64,000 bases of DNA from Xiphophorus maculatus (Eukaryota > Chordata > Actinopteri > Cyprinodontiformes > Poeciliidae), in assembly GCF_002775205.1 (NCBI RefSeq), contig NC_036447.1, forward strand, positions 19,822,501 through 19,886,500, read 5' to 3'. Position 1 is the stretch's first letter. Each line of letters opens with the position of its first letter. Shown here one piece after another: positions 26,755 through 40,275 of the stretch. Under the pieces are notes generated by a model. It was not told the origin of the DNA. It searched no databases and saw nothing but the letters and a program-made list of their open reading frames with translations. The translations under genes were made by a program, and so were the position numbers.

Positions 26755-27119
26755 CTACTCGGGTCACTGCCATGGTTTGGTTCAGTCAACCCAAAGCAGC
26801 CAATGATTTCCCCCAAGCTGCAGAATAAATAAACACATACCGGTGAGTTCAATGATCTAATTGTTTTCCCTCTGGAACCAAAGTTGGTTGGAAAAAAAGC
26901 TGCACCTTACCAAGTCTGGGCAGGTACTTCTCCTTCCGGGCCTCTGTGCCGTAAGCATAGATGGGGTGCATGACTAGCGAAGACTGGACACTCATGACAG
27001 ACCGATACCCACTGTCCACTCTCTCTACCTCTCTAGCAATCAACCCATAAGCAACATAACTAGTGCCTGCACAGCCGTATCCTGTAGTTTAAACAGAGAG
27101 AAAATTATTGTTAACAAAC

Positions 27120-27520
27120 ATCTCAAAAAGGAGCCCTTTCACTATTTTGTTAAATTATATTGAGATTTTATGTAATAGACTAACACAAGATTGTGGATAA
27201 TCATAAAGTGAACAATACAAAGTACAATACCAGCCTTGCACACATGAAGACTGACGTTTTTGCCCTGTCTTCTTTGCAAAATACCACAATCTGAGTCAGA
27301 TTGGATTAAGAGAGTTCTTAATATTTTCAATCTTCCCACAGACCAAAATTATCCGTTTTGGTCTTGTTTCTGAATGGGCCATTTTGACAGCCATTCTTAC
27401 CCTTCAATTTAAACCACTCTATTGTAGCTCTGGCTGTATGCTTGAGGTCATTGTTCTTCAAGAAATTGGGCCTCCACTCCTGTCTTAAGCCATTTATTCC
27501 ATCTGAGATCATATTGTGAA
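27120..27520 (-). mobile_element. Tc1/mariner-like transposon fragment
   Basis: On the - strand a frame reads NNDLKHTARATIEWF, the hallmark of the Tc1 transposase catalytic region (usual form D-N-D-P-K-H-T). Downstream sequence decays, and a 'taatagactaacacaaga' block typical of the element's 3' end follows. It is a 5'-truncated, inactive relic next to the gcdh remnant. Confidence 0.7.
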
Positions 27521-29530
27521 AAAATTAGAAAAGCTTTACTTTCACGACTTCCAGTTGCATTGTTGCAGGAATACAAATATTGCACAAGATTCACTTCTGA
27601 GACACAGCATTTAATCTAATAATCCTGTTGAAACTGGTATTTTCTCTCTTTTTGCAAAGTTCTACATTAGTATGCTATCAAAGGCAAACATAATTAAAAG
27701 AAAGCTTTGCAGCTTGTAAGATGTATTCAGCTGCTTTGGCTTCTGCGGTGTTATAGCACAGGGGATGAGCTCTCATGGTTTTCTGAGGAAACCTGATTAC
27801 ATCTCAATCTGTTAAATTATTCATTCCTTTCCTGGCAAAGCTGCACGTTACACTTTTATGTCTGACAGTTTCAGCAAACTGAGTTATTTTAAGAAATGTG
27901 AGAGTGTCTCCCAAAGCTTTGCCATTTCAAAGATGCTTTTATTTTACCAGGAAGGTCATCAACTAAGTTTAACATCTATCTGCATCTCACCAAGCCTAAG
28001 GGTCTCATTTTACACATTGTGCTACTCTTAATGTTGCATGATCTTTTACTTGTACTATTATTACTCTGAAATGCACATTGTAAAGGTCCATATTTGTAGG
28101 TTTTGTGGTATATTGTGGAGTAATTAAGCCAGATAGCCACAAACTAAAGATTACGCTTTTAATCTTTCTGTTGGAGTAAAATTGATTGATCAGAACTTAA
28201 TTTGGACTCAATTGGTTTCAAAATAGGCATTAGTTGTTTTTGTTTTAAGTAGGGTTAGGCTAAAAAGACAATATCCCAAGCTTTGAACATGTATTTATCA
28301 TGCCACTGTTAAATCCATTATCTGACAATATTAAGAGTGTGGCACAGCTTCCACATAAACTGACAAGCCAGGAGAGAACATTAATTTAGAGAATTAGCTA
28401 AGAGGCCTGTGGTAACTCGTGATGAGTTGCAGAGCTCCACAGCTCAGGTCAGACTATCTGTCCACCCAATAATGATTAGCCGAGTACGTCACAAATCCAG
28501 ACTTTATCAAATAATGGTAAGAGGAATGGCACTGTTGTATTAAAGCCATGGTAAGTCCAGTTTAAAGCTTGCACCAAGTCAAGTTGCAACAAGTGCATAC
28601 AGCAAGTGACAAAATATTTGTTGTCACTTGCATGCAAAATGTTATGTGTGGAGGAAAACACTGCTCATTACCTGAACACACTTTCCCTGATGCTGCCACC
28701 CTGTAGCAATGAGTTTCGTCTGCAGGCACAGGAAAGCTGTTCTGAGCTGATATGATGAGTGGTTAAAATAGAGTACAATGCTGGAAAGAAGCCTGTTACA
28801 GGCTCCAAATAACTTGGGACTGGGGCGGAGTACTGCTTTCGAGTAGGAAGGCTCGAAACATACAGCCAAATGTTAAGGTGTTGGAATTGCCCAGATCTAA
28901 GTTCAGATCTAAACCTAATTCCCTGTGAATACAGTTCAATTCACAGGAGTCCTCAGTGTAATCTGACTGTGATTAAGCCGTTATGAAAAAGAAAAAAAAG
29001 GGGGAAAAAGGGTGAGGTTTAGCAAAATTTGACAAAGATGTGCAAAGCTGGCAAAGAAATACTTTTAAAAAATTGCAGTTCCGGTTGATGTCAGGTTCCA
29101 CAAAGTATTAACTCAGCGGTAAGAGTATATGTTTTTCCCATTTTTGAAAAAGAAAATCGAATAATAAAAAAAAAAGTATCCATAACCTAGTTCTTAATTT
29201 CTTTACAGTATATAACCAATTATACTTTTAATTATTTTTGTTATAATGGTAAAAATTTTCCATTTAAAAGTATATAGCCTAAATGTTTGCAATGCAAACG
29301 ATTTACTTATGTGAAAAGGGAAATAGTTTCTGCTCACTCTTACTTTTTTACAAGTTTTTGATATAAAACAAAAACGCAGATTCACAAAAGTAACAATATT
29401 ACGGGTTTTTTTTAACATAAAACATTTTTTAAATAAATTTTTTAAACCTCTTACGCCCATTGAAATAAACAGTTTAGTTTTCTCAACATAAACATTCCAG
29501 AGCAATGTCAGCGAAAGCTTGTGCTTCTCT
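27521..29530. other. Intergenic region between the gcdh remnant and slc44a2
   Basis: No coding exon is recognised on either strand. I looked here for the missing 5' exons of gcdh on the - strand and did not find them. The sequence is AT-rich with short A/T runs near 29150-29175 and 29405-29440. Confidence 0.5.
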
Positions 29531-29545
29531 GCTCAGCGACACTTT

Positions 29546-29650
29546 GATTGGCTGTAGAACTCATCAAGTCCCAAACCTCGCTCTCTGATTGGCTGCGTCT
29601 GCTTTCAATTATTTGTGGAATGCGACGTGAAACCGTGCATTTTGGGATGG

Positions 29651-29686
<36 letters not shown>

Positions 29687-29690
29687 CGCT
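29546..29690 (+). promoter_or_regulatory. slc44a2: slc44a2 upstream promoter with paired CCAAT boxes and TC repeat
   Basis: Two inverted CCAAT boxes in the same context, TTTGATTGGCTG (core 29546-29551) and TCTGATTGGCTG (core 29587-29592), lie 41 bases apart, the usual spacing style for NF-Y. A (TC)n microsatellite (29651-29683) follows. There is no TATA box, and the first coding exon starts at 29803. This fits a broadly expressed CCAAT-type promoter. Confidence 0.55.
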
Positions 29691-29802
29691 GTAGCAGCTA
29701 ACAGTCGGTCACTTCTTGATGTTTTTCTCCGCCTGGACATTTCCATGGTAACTGTGCTGTCTGAGGCTTGATCATCAGCGAGGAGAAGAACCGAGTGTGA
29801 GA

Positions 29803-32800
29803 ATGGAGCCGGATGAGAAAAACCCAGACTCTAAATACGGTAAGAAAAGAAAATAGCTAGATCTGTCACAGCTTTCTCCTCGATCTTTGATTGTTTCCCC
29901 ACCTCTTCTCTCCAAACCGGGGCGAAGAAACGGAAACAATGACTGCAATGGATGAATGGGTGTGGACCTCCAGGGTGGTACGCTGATCTGGAGACATCCT
30001 CATCAGCTGTAGACTGGGCGTTTGTCACTGGGATTTCTCGAAAATCAGTTACTTTTATTTATCGTGGAGAAAATGACCATTTTATGTTGTAACAAGATAG
30101 TTTGATTTTACGTAGCCTCGGGTTTTTTTTTTTTTTTTTTACAACCGGATAACGGTACAAGTCTACCTTTTTTTGTAAATTATTCTATTTGGCTTTTAAA
30201 ACCACTGAAAAAGAAGGCTTGGTTTAAATAACTTTGAAAGAAACCAGCATCTAAATGTGTGATTTATTATTTGGTTACTGTTTTCCCCAGAGCTTGGAAA
30301 CCATTTGGTGCGTGTGTGTGTGTATTTGTGTGTATTATAGATCAGCATATGGTCGTTTCATTCTCAGCTGCACACAGCCTCCCACAAACAGAGAAACACA
30401 TGGATTTGACAGATGTGTTTTAAAACACAACAATGGATTCTCCTTAGATGCGCATAATGCCAGAATTCTTCCCTCTACATCAGACAAGCGTGTGACTCAC
30501 TACTGATTTCTTACTGATTCTCCAAAGTTTCAGCCCACATGAACCCTGGTCCTCTTGTGTCTGAGCTGGATTGTTGCTCATACAGGCTGTTGAGTCATGA
30601 AGTTTTAATAACTAACCTTAGCCTTGCTGCAATAACCCCAAGTTAAGAGTTGCAACATGAGATGATAGTCATAGAAAGCCACAATCCCCAAGCTGGCGTT
30701 TCACTGGGAGTAGATCACCAGTGCTGCCTTACTGCTAAATTCCACAATGCATTGTGAATGTTTCAGGAGCTGATGAGATGCATTTTGTTTTGGTATAAAT
30801 TAACCGCATCTTGGGGATTTTAGCCACAACAGGGCTTCCTGAAAACGTTAATGATGAACCAGTTGTCCATTGGGTCTGCTACGTGTTTCAAAATGAAAAG
30901 ACCAGGGGGTTGGATAAAAAAAAATTGTTTTGCTTCCTCTTCTTTTTGCTACACACTGCCCTTCGGCTGGCTTTAGGAATTACGCTGATCCCTCAGTTAC
31001 AAGAAAGAAAAATGTGTCTCTTTGGAAATATTTTTTGACATAGAAAGCATCGACAGTCTGTTATGGTTTATAAAATCTTCATTTGCCAAGCTTCAAGTAG
31101 CATTTGGGTGTTATCACCATTTTTGTACCATTGTGGCTTTGGTTGTTTCATGCACAACCCTTTCAGGTGGGAATTAAAGCTACTGTTGGACATTTTACAT
31201 TGAACATACGTCAACTCATGCACCCTTTGGGAATGTTGACCCTTCTTTGACAACTGATGATTTAAAGTAGTTTTATATAATCTATATCTACAGTATATTG
31301 TGAATATATGACTCATGTAAAATGTATCTACCATCAGGAAGCTGCTTGGGGTTATTTTGAGTTATTTGCTCTTCAGTTTTGATTTCAGCAACAGATAAAA
31401 TTATAAAATTATGAAGTTATTACTCAAATAATTTTTTTTTACATTCTGCTACATGGATCAGAACTACAATAGTACTGCAAGAGTTTGATTTAATAATATG
31501 AACTCTAATTGAATCAAACAGAAGGGTTTAAGTAGATGGGAAGGAAATGGTTTGTTTACAGTTATAAAATAGAGGAAAGAAAGGACATGGTCTGTTGACT
31601 TAAAGTAGGTGGCGAATTGGGGAAGTGGGAAATTGACCTGGAGTCTGAGGCTGTTAAGCAGCTGACTTGAGGCTCTACCAGCAGATAGCCTGACTAATTA
31701 GCCAGCTAATGTCCACTTGTTATGTACCCAGTGTTTCTGAAACACATGTACACAGTTTCAAAAGATACATTAGTCTTGGCTCCCAACTCCCATTGTTTGT
31801 CATTCCTTAGATGCTTAGATAAGGATAAGACTGGAAAATGTTTTTGTATTGCAGTTTGCGCACTGAAAAGTAATTTCTAGCATTCTTTTAACAATGTAGT
31901 CTAACAATGCGGTGAGCTGCAGCATAATCCTTCGTTTCTGAGTTGGTACGCTTGCTTGAAGGCAGGCTGCAGCCTGCAATTCCTGGACTATGTTCAGCCT
32001 TGTCTGCTCGATCCACACAGCAGACACGAGTCAGGAGACTTCCAGTCAATATTAGGCCTGCAAACTCCTCTTTATTGACACACACACACACACACCCACA
32101 CCCACGCACATACCCCCCCACACACACTGCATCATTTCTTCTTATAGAGATTACTCAGTGTTATTGCTGAATGTTTCAGTGCTGATCCTATAGATATTTT
32201 AGAACAACTCAAACAAACTAGGCTGCTGGATTTGATTAAATCAGTTTGTCGTTGTATATCTGGGCCAGTTTTTTTTTTCTTTCAGTTCTGTCTGTAAAGA
32301 ACCATTAATTTATTTCCTTTAAAAAGTATGTAGGCCAACGTCCTGAATAGTGTCTGGAAATAGAGTTTTTAAGGTAATCCCATGTGTTTAAAACACTTAC
32401 ACACAGCAGCTGTGAGTCTGTCTTCTCCTCTAATTATAGTTAATAAATAAGTCTTTATTCTTATTCTTTAAAAAGAGAGATAAACTGTAAGGAATAAGCT
32501 CATCAGGAGACAAATGCATCTTCTCCCTCCAAGGAACTCACACAGTAGCCAGAATCCATTAAGGCAGACAGGAAAAGCTTCATCTGATAACCCCTCAGAG
32601 CCCATTAGTGGAGCACATCAGCCATGACATCATCACACCCGGTAACACACACGCACACACACACCACACAATTACTCCTGCCCTAACATTCACACCCCTT
32701 ATAAATAATTTAAAGATTCCTAATACTGACCACACTAAAGGCTGGATCGTTTAGGACCGGCTTTAATCCCATACAGAGCTGCTGGATGAGTAATGCTGTG

Positions 32801-33422
32801 CCTGAAGATAATAGGCTGCTTCCAGAACAATAAATAAATAAATCCACAGCATTTGGATGCGCCAAAGCACATCAGTAAACTACTGCCATGTTTATTTCAA
32901 CAAATTTGCAAACACATCTGAGCTTGTAAAGACTTGGCAGAGCAGCGAGATGAAAATCTGTTCGCGTGCTTTCCAGCACAATCAGAGATCTGTTTTTCTG
33001 TATAAGAGCCGAGTTGTCCTCCAGCTCTGAGACCTCAGTCTTTCAAATTCATTTTGTCCTTCAATATGGAAAAAGTAGCAATAATAAAAGCAGTCAAAAT
33101 TTTTTTTTTTTTTAACTTGCCAAATGACTGATTTTATGGCATTTAGTAATGTCTTTGCATTGGCCAGAATGAGATTCTTCTCGCGTATGATAGCCTTCAG
33201 CAAAAAAATATGATATAATATATAACTTGGCATCAATTTTATCTAAATTGATGTCAAATAACGATAAAAAAACCCCTGTAACTCTACTGATATAATGTTA
33301 ATAATAAGAGTCAATTTTATTTGCCAGGTTTGGGCACACAAAGAAGGAACTTTACTTCAGTTCCACTTTAAAGTTTTATATTCTTTTTCTTTGTGTATAT
33401 ATATATATATTTTTTTTTTCTT

Positions 33423-33469
<47 letters not shown>

Positions 33470-36400
33470 ATTATTTTTTACCAAAAGAGGAAGATAAGGC
33501 TGAATTACTTTGGGCACTCTAATTGGTAAGTGTTCATCAGATTGACAGTCTAAGGATAGAAACTGTTTCTGGGGCAGCTGGTTTTTACCAGAAGGTAAAA
33601 GCTTAAACAGTTTGTGTCCAGAATGTGGGGGGTCTGCAGATATTTTAGCTTCCCTTTTCTTGACCCCAGATATGTAACCATCAGTGGAGTCTGGCCCTGC
33701 CCCGTTTTGTGGCTGAGCCAAACCACACGATGTTGTATGAACACAGGACAGACTGAATAATGGCTGTGAGGGAGATGAGCAGCAGTTATTGTGACTGATT
33801 GTGCTTCTGGAGTTGCTGCAGTCTCTGCTAGGGCTTATTCTCGGCAGTGTTAGTGGACACCTCATGTCCCAATAAAAGTTGGTTTCCAGGAAGCAGTAGT
33901 GATCCATAGTAGGCAATGTGTTGTTGGAACTCAAAGAACATAAATAACGGCAAATCTTTTAAGTGCTTTGAAGACACTGTAGGTGTCTACATGAAGATAA
34001 GCCCATATGTATTCAAACCCGTGGCAGGGTTAGGTTTAACGCAACCTTTTCATTTTACCCACATGTTTCTTTTGACTGGATGTAGTAATAATATTATGGA
34101 AGAACCCAGCCAGAATCCTGACTAAAGATTAGGGTGATGGCAAGGATTGCTTCCAACCTGGAAGACGTGGGGATCATCACCAAAAATAGATTTCTCCTAG
34201 TGGAACTATTCAAAAAGCTGGTCAGCAAGCATAAGAGGGGTTTGACTGCTGTAATACAAAAAAATAATAATAATTTCTATTGATTATTGAAAAGAGTGCA
34301 ATTAATATTCATCATGTTGATTTTTTTTATCAAAAAATAAATGAAAACAAATCATTCATATGATATGTATCAAAGCTGACACTCTGCTGCTTTGTTTTAT
34401 TATCTTTTGAGAAAGATCTTTCTCATTTCCTTACAGACCTCTTGGTTGAATAACAATACATTTCTATTGACATCTGGCAAGAGCTATGCATAATTACACA
34501 CTGCTTTTTGTGATCTAAAAGATATTTTATTACTGTTTGAGACTAAATTCTTTGTGCAGATATTTGCAAGATATTGTGAACGGATGATGTTGCAAAATTT
34601 GAATGTGGTTATATTAGTTTAACTGAAATTACTGAGGTTACCAATTGGAAACCTTGATTCAGATTCCAACATGATATAATCTTTTATTTTTTAAAAATCA
34701 CTATTGCATTCAGGGAAAATAAAATATGTATTTTCTTTTGGAAATAATTTCCAAATAAGACTTCTAACTGGGAGCTAGCGGACTTTTCACAGCAGAAATA
34801 CACAAGATGACATGTGCCGATTTGACTGTGTCAAGCCATGGAGCAGATTAAATCAATAGTTAGTGTATTGTTTGTCAGTCACATGTCATGTGCTCCACTG
34901 ACTACGTAGGACGGCCTTTTCTCAGTTGTACTGTTCTCTGTGTAACAATAATGGTTTAGAACCAGAATTAGTGCTTCAGTAATGCAGAGAGAATTTTATT
35001 TTGTAGCCTATTGGCTGCTATCAAAACACTGTGAGAACTTGAATGATGCCGTTTAAACTTACAACAGTAAGCTGGAGAGACTCTGACAAATGAAGCTGTT
35101 TATCTAGAACTGAAGCACTGCTGTGCTTCAGCAAAGCTCAGAAGTCATTTAGGCCACGTGTTTTGGAAAGAGAGGGTGTTTGCGTGAGGAGTAACTCCCC
35201 TGTTATGTTAGCATCCCAAAATGTTGATTCAGTAAAATGAAAGTAAGAAACATACTGTCCTTCCTACAAAGTTCCACAAAGTTTATGTATTGTTAGATAA
35301 CCTCAAAACGGCACGATTCAGAAAAGCTGCTGCTGCAAATTTCCTTTATAACGTCAGAGTGACATACTCAAGGGAAGCGGTAAAAGAACAAAAAAAAAAC
35401 CCCCAGTAAGAGCTTCAAAACAGTGAAAGAAGGAAGTAAAAAGGTCGGAGGCCTAGGAGCTCTAAAAGGAAGGAGACGACAAGAAGCAGCTGCTGAACAC
35501 CAGCTTGCTGTGGAGGATCGATAAAACTCTCTGTACGACAAACTGGGAGGGAAACCGCAACAAAATGACCATGTATGAAAAAACAGGTACTGTTTCCCCT
35601 TTGGATTCAATTCAACAGCATTCTGGAGGTCCTGTTTGAAACAAATTATTTGAACTGTGACTTTTTGTTTCTAGCAGTTTTGATGGATTTTTGTTCTGTA
35701 GTCACATTTTGCTTTTGAGTAGTTCTATATTTCAGCTGTGTCTGCGACATTTTGGCAGGAAATGTTCGGGTATCCTGTGTATGTGCGGCGTGTGAGCACT
35801 GTTTTGGCTGCAAGGCCGTCATGGCTGATACCTTGTCTCTTGCCTCTTATTGCTCATTTTCCACACCTTAACATGAGCTTAATGTAGCTTTGCTATCATA
35901 AAGTGTGTCAGACACAACGTGTAACATTTCAGAGGAACTCCACTAAATCTTGCTTGCAACAGAATTTCTCCATCGAGCTGGTTTTCCTGTTACCAAGTAT
36001 TCAAACATGTGATTCTTGAAAGTCTTTTGACTCGTTTGTCTTACTGTGGCGTATTTGTGGTCAGCTTGGGCCCGGCTGAAGTTTCCTTCTTCTGCCTCGT
36101 CTGAAGGGTTTCCATGGAGTCTGGCGATGCCCACAGGGAGCCCTCTGCCGTCACTGGGGAGCCATTTTGTGGATTGTGAGGAATGACAGTCAGGCAGAAA
36201 AATCCTTTTGTTATGCAGGAGTCTTTGTCAATGCTTGGCCTGACTCTTATCAACTAATCATGTCCTGTATGCACACTGACTGAGAATATGTTACATGCAA
36301 CAATGTGAACTAGTAAAAAATATTTCTGCAGCAAAAGGCTGAATTTATTTTTAAAAAATGCACTGATCAATCATTTTACTGGCCAAGGTCAATTTCTGGT

Positions 36401-39400
36401 TTCCTTTGGGGTTTGACTTGCCACAGTCTGCTGGGTGGCACAGATTTGGTTCAGCCAGTATCAGTGTTGTTGGCGTGTGCCCGTTGCCTCTTCTAGTAGG
36501 GTGTGTTCTTTGGCTTTGTGGGGATTTTGGAGTGGTTGGTGCTCTGTTTGGCACCTGCACCCTCGGCTTGGCTGTGGTTGGTTTCTGGGTGGGGAGTGGG
36601 AGTTTTCAATGTGTGGATGCAGCAGACTCTGAGGGTGATGGGAGTCGCCTTGCTTGGTCTTGGCCTGTTGTTATTTAGCTTACTGACTGACTTAGTGATG
36701 TACTGATCCTTATTATGTACTGCTTAGTTTCACGTTTTGTTTGAAATATAAAAATTATTCATGTTTTCAGTTCAGATTGTATTACTAATGAAACTGCTAG
36801 CAATGTATGACCACATTATGAAAAAAACAACCTTTTAGCATTTTTTTCCATATAACCTTATATTTTTCTTAATTTACTTGTTGGTAACAGCTATAATGAG
36901 ACAGGAAGTGCAGTGGAATGCGGAAAGGAGAGTTATGCAAAAGTACCTCCGTCTTCAATATGTATGTTGTGGTTAGCTTACTTGTGTGTGTTAAACCACT
37001 ATGGCTGTAAACATCTGACTTTAAATGATGATCTGGAACATGAAACAACACCAGCTGTGTAAGGAGTCTTTATTTATAAAGCTATGTACCTCATACTTCC
37101 TGTACTTGTCAGTCCATTTCAAAGAAACTGTGTGTGTTGTATACTGACCTCCCAGTGTGTTCTTTACACTGTGTTCCAAATTATTATGCAAATTGGATTT
37201 AAGTATAATAAAGATGAGATTTTTTGTTGTGCTATTAAATTTATAGATGGTATTGTGTGTCAGGGCTCTTTGAACCACTAGAATTAATTTCAGAGAGCTT
37301 AGTTGATTAGTTTATCTAGTGAGCTCAATTAAAGGAAATCTAATTAAGGATGTTCCACATTATTCAGCAGGCCACAGGTTTCAAGCAATATGGGAAAGAG
37401 AAAGGATCTCTCTGTTGACGAAAATCATCAGATAGTGTAGTGCCGTATGACAAGGTATGAAAACATTAGATATTTAACAAAAACTGAAACGTTATTGTAC
37501 TGTGAAGAGATTTGTGGCTGATTCAGAACAAAGATGGGTTTGTACAGATAAAGGCAAAATGAGGAAGGTTTCTGTTAGACAAATTCATCAGATTAAGAGA
37601 GCAGCTGTTAAAATGTCCTTACAAAGCAGCAAACAGTTATTTGAAGCTGCTGGAGCCTCTGGAACCTCAAGGTGGAGGATCCAGAGGCTTGCGGTTCATG
37701 GCCTTCCTATTTGGCCACCCCTAACCAGTGACCACAAGCAGAAACGGTTGCAGTGGGCCCAGCCGTACATGAAGATTAATTTTCAAACAGAATGTTCACT
37801 GATGACTGCTGCGCAACCCTGGATGGTCCAGATGGACGCAGTAGTGGATTGGTGGTGAATGGCCACCACGTCCCAACACGGCTGTGACGTCAGCAAGGAG
37901 GTGGTGGAGTCATCTCATGCTGCAAGGAATACCTCTGTGTCATTGGCTTCTATGGGCATGAAATGGGAGAAACTCATGGTGTGGTCACCATCCTCCTCTG
38001 ACCTCAACCCTATTGAGAACCTTTGCAGTTTCCTCAAGCAGAAGATCTGAGGGTGGAATGCAGTTCATATCAAAACAGCAGCTCTGGGAAGGTATTCTGA
38101 CATCCTGCAAAGAAATTCAAGCAGAAACTTTCCACAAACTCACAAGTTCAATGGATGCAAGAATTGTGCAGGTGATATCAAAAAAGAGGTCCTATGTTAA
38201 CATGTAACTCGGTCTGTTAAGATGTTTTTGATTGAAATAGCTTTTGATTTTAGTACATGTGACCAATTAATGCTGCACATTCAAAGAATGACTGTTTGCA
38301 GTTCTTTATAATCCATAAAATGTTTAGAAAATTTGCATTGCATAATAATTTGGAACAGTGCATTTTGAGTTTTTTATTTTTGAAAAAAATACTGTTCTCA
38401 TGGGGAGCTTTGTTCAGTAAAATTTGATTTATACTGTAATAATTCATGACTTGAAAATTATACTGACCATCATTTGCATTGACCATTTAAGAAAATCTGA
38501 AAAAATATCACTTGCATAATAATTTGGAACACGGTGTAGATGTTTTACATTGACTTTATGGTTTGTAATGCAGTCAAAATTAAAAATTACTGAAAAATAC
38601 AGTTATCTAAATATATGAGAAGATAAAATTGTTTTTTTTTCTGTCCAAAAGGAACATATTCTTTATTTCAAGTGCAAAATTACATGTATTGACTTAAATG
38701 TTCATCTGCAGTAATATTTGATTAAAAGCCTCTCAGCAAGTTGGATATTTTCCTGCATAGCCTACCTGCTGTAAAACAGACCTGATGGGTATAGTCCATA
38801 AACAGTCGGCAGGTTTGAAACTGGGACCAGTCCAGAAGCTCTATGTAAACGTGCTTTATCTTTTCCAAACCTGATCTTAAACTGGTGTTGCTGTTCACAG
38901 TGAAGCAAGTTATACATCACCATGGACTGAGGAGATGCAAACCAAGAAAGAACTGCCAGCTTTAAAATCAGAACCTTCAGGCCCAGCTGATATTTGCAGC
39001 TGCCCACATGGACAGGTTAATAGGTCTTCTGGAGAAACATATTTAGGGTCAAAAGAGACAAAAACTGAACTGCTTGACCACTCAGAAATGTCCAAATGTT
39101 TGAGAAGTCAAAGTGAGGCTTTCAAACTCATAAACACTGTGCCCTTATTTTAAAAAGTAAACCCAAGTTCTTTGAGGATGTTGTAAACAGCAATTATTAT
39201 GACGGTAGGCCTAAACTAACTAACCACTACATCATTTTAACAATATCAGCAATGCAGATTTAAGTAAAACTATAGCACGTCTTTAAAAATACATATTGTG
39301 ATGATCTATTGATATTGCTAAAAAAAACAACCTTATTCTGCCATGCCGTATTACACACAATTGCTTTATAAAAGGCATTCTTTTAAATTTTGTGACTAAT

Positions 39401-40227
39401 TTCAGTTGTAAATTTTAGCTCGATCAAGGACCTATTGAGGAAGTTTACCTCTAGCCCAGAGTTGTGCTCAGCTTTGATGTGGAGTCTTACTCATTGTAAA
39501 GTGTATGAATGGTTATGTGGTAAGACAAGAGGGATCCCTGAACTTGCAACAGGTTTTAGTTCTGCCTACTCTTGTACATGTGTTGCCATCTCATCAGAGT
39601 AAGGATACATTTAGAGCTAAGAAAGATTTCTCTCTGTCTTTGTTTCAGGGGAGTCCAGAAAGTTTGATCCCAATTTCAAAGGGCCAATCCAGAACAGGTG
39701 AAAGCATCTGTTTCACTCATTTTGTGTGTTTGTGTGTGTGTTCTCTTTTTTTAAAATTTATTGTAAGACCAAAAAAGCAACATGATGAGTCTAATGCTTT
39801 TTTCCAGGGGTTGCACGGACATCCTCTGCTGTTTGCTCTTCATCCTCTTCCTGTTTGGTTACTTCGCTGTTGGTATCCTCGGTAAGAATCGTCCCATATC
39901 ATTAATCCTGTTTTGATTCTGTTCAAAACCCATAAATATCTTGACGAAGATTAATTTGATTTTGATTTTTACAAACTTAAATTTACATATGGAAAATTAT
40001 GCAGCCCTATTCCCTTGTATAAGGAAAACTACTAAAAAGAGCATTGTTTAGGAAAAGAAACTCAGCGCAGAGCCTTGATTAGTTGCATTTTTGACAACTT
40101 TTCAAACATTTTTTTAGAAAAGTTATTTGAATTAATTGTTTTGATAAGACCTTTTACAACTTTCTTTATTTTGTTCATACCAAATCAAACCAAAATTAAT
40201 ATGTTCCATCTGAGGACATTCGGGCAA

Positions 40228-40275
<48 letters not shown>

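Larger units (their letters stand above)
24411..27081 (-). pseudogene. gcdh: Broken glutaryl-CoA dehydrogenase gene remnant
   Basis: Functional GCDH is a mitochondrial FAD acyl-CoA dehydrogenase of lysine, hydroxylysine and tryptophan breakdown. Four pieces remain, in order on the - strand. (a) Exon 27081-26911 is intact (GYGCAG to KYLPRL, including [15 protein letters not shown]). (b) 26817 to about 26755 encodes GEIIGCFGLTEPN and GSDPSS, but one base is missing just after the acceptor, so the frame does not continue from (a). Foreign sequence then interrupts it. (c) About 26420-26160 has a 7-base net frame shift, then ITNSPVADIAVFWARCEDGRV, then TAG. It runs straight into [21 protein letters not shown] to NTYE, so about 145 internal residues are lost. 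(d) The last exon 24485-24411 (NDIHALILGRAITG, TAG) is one base out of phase with the donor of (c). Earlier exons were not found to the right. A duplicated intact gcdh elsewhere is likely. Confidence 0.85.

Noticed and set aside
33368..33934. Open - strand frame of 188 codons in slc44a2 intron 1
   Set aside because: Ends in Ile-Tyr repeats from a TA microsatellite and overlaps probable repeat DNA. No recognisable domain.
36351..36706. Overlapping frames of up to 90 codons in a G/T-rich tract
   Set aside because: Several frames are open at once, a composition effect. No homology recognised.
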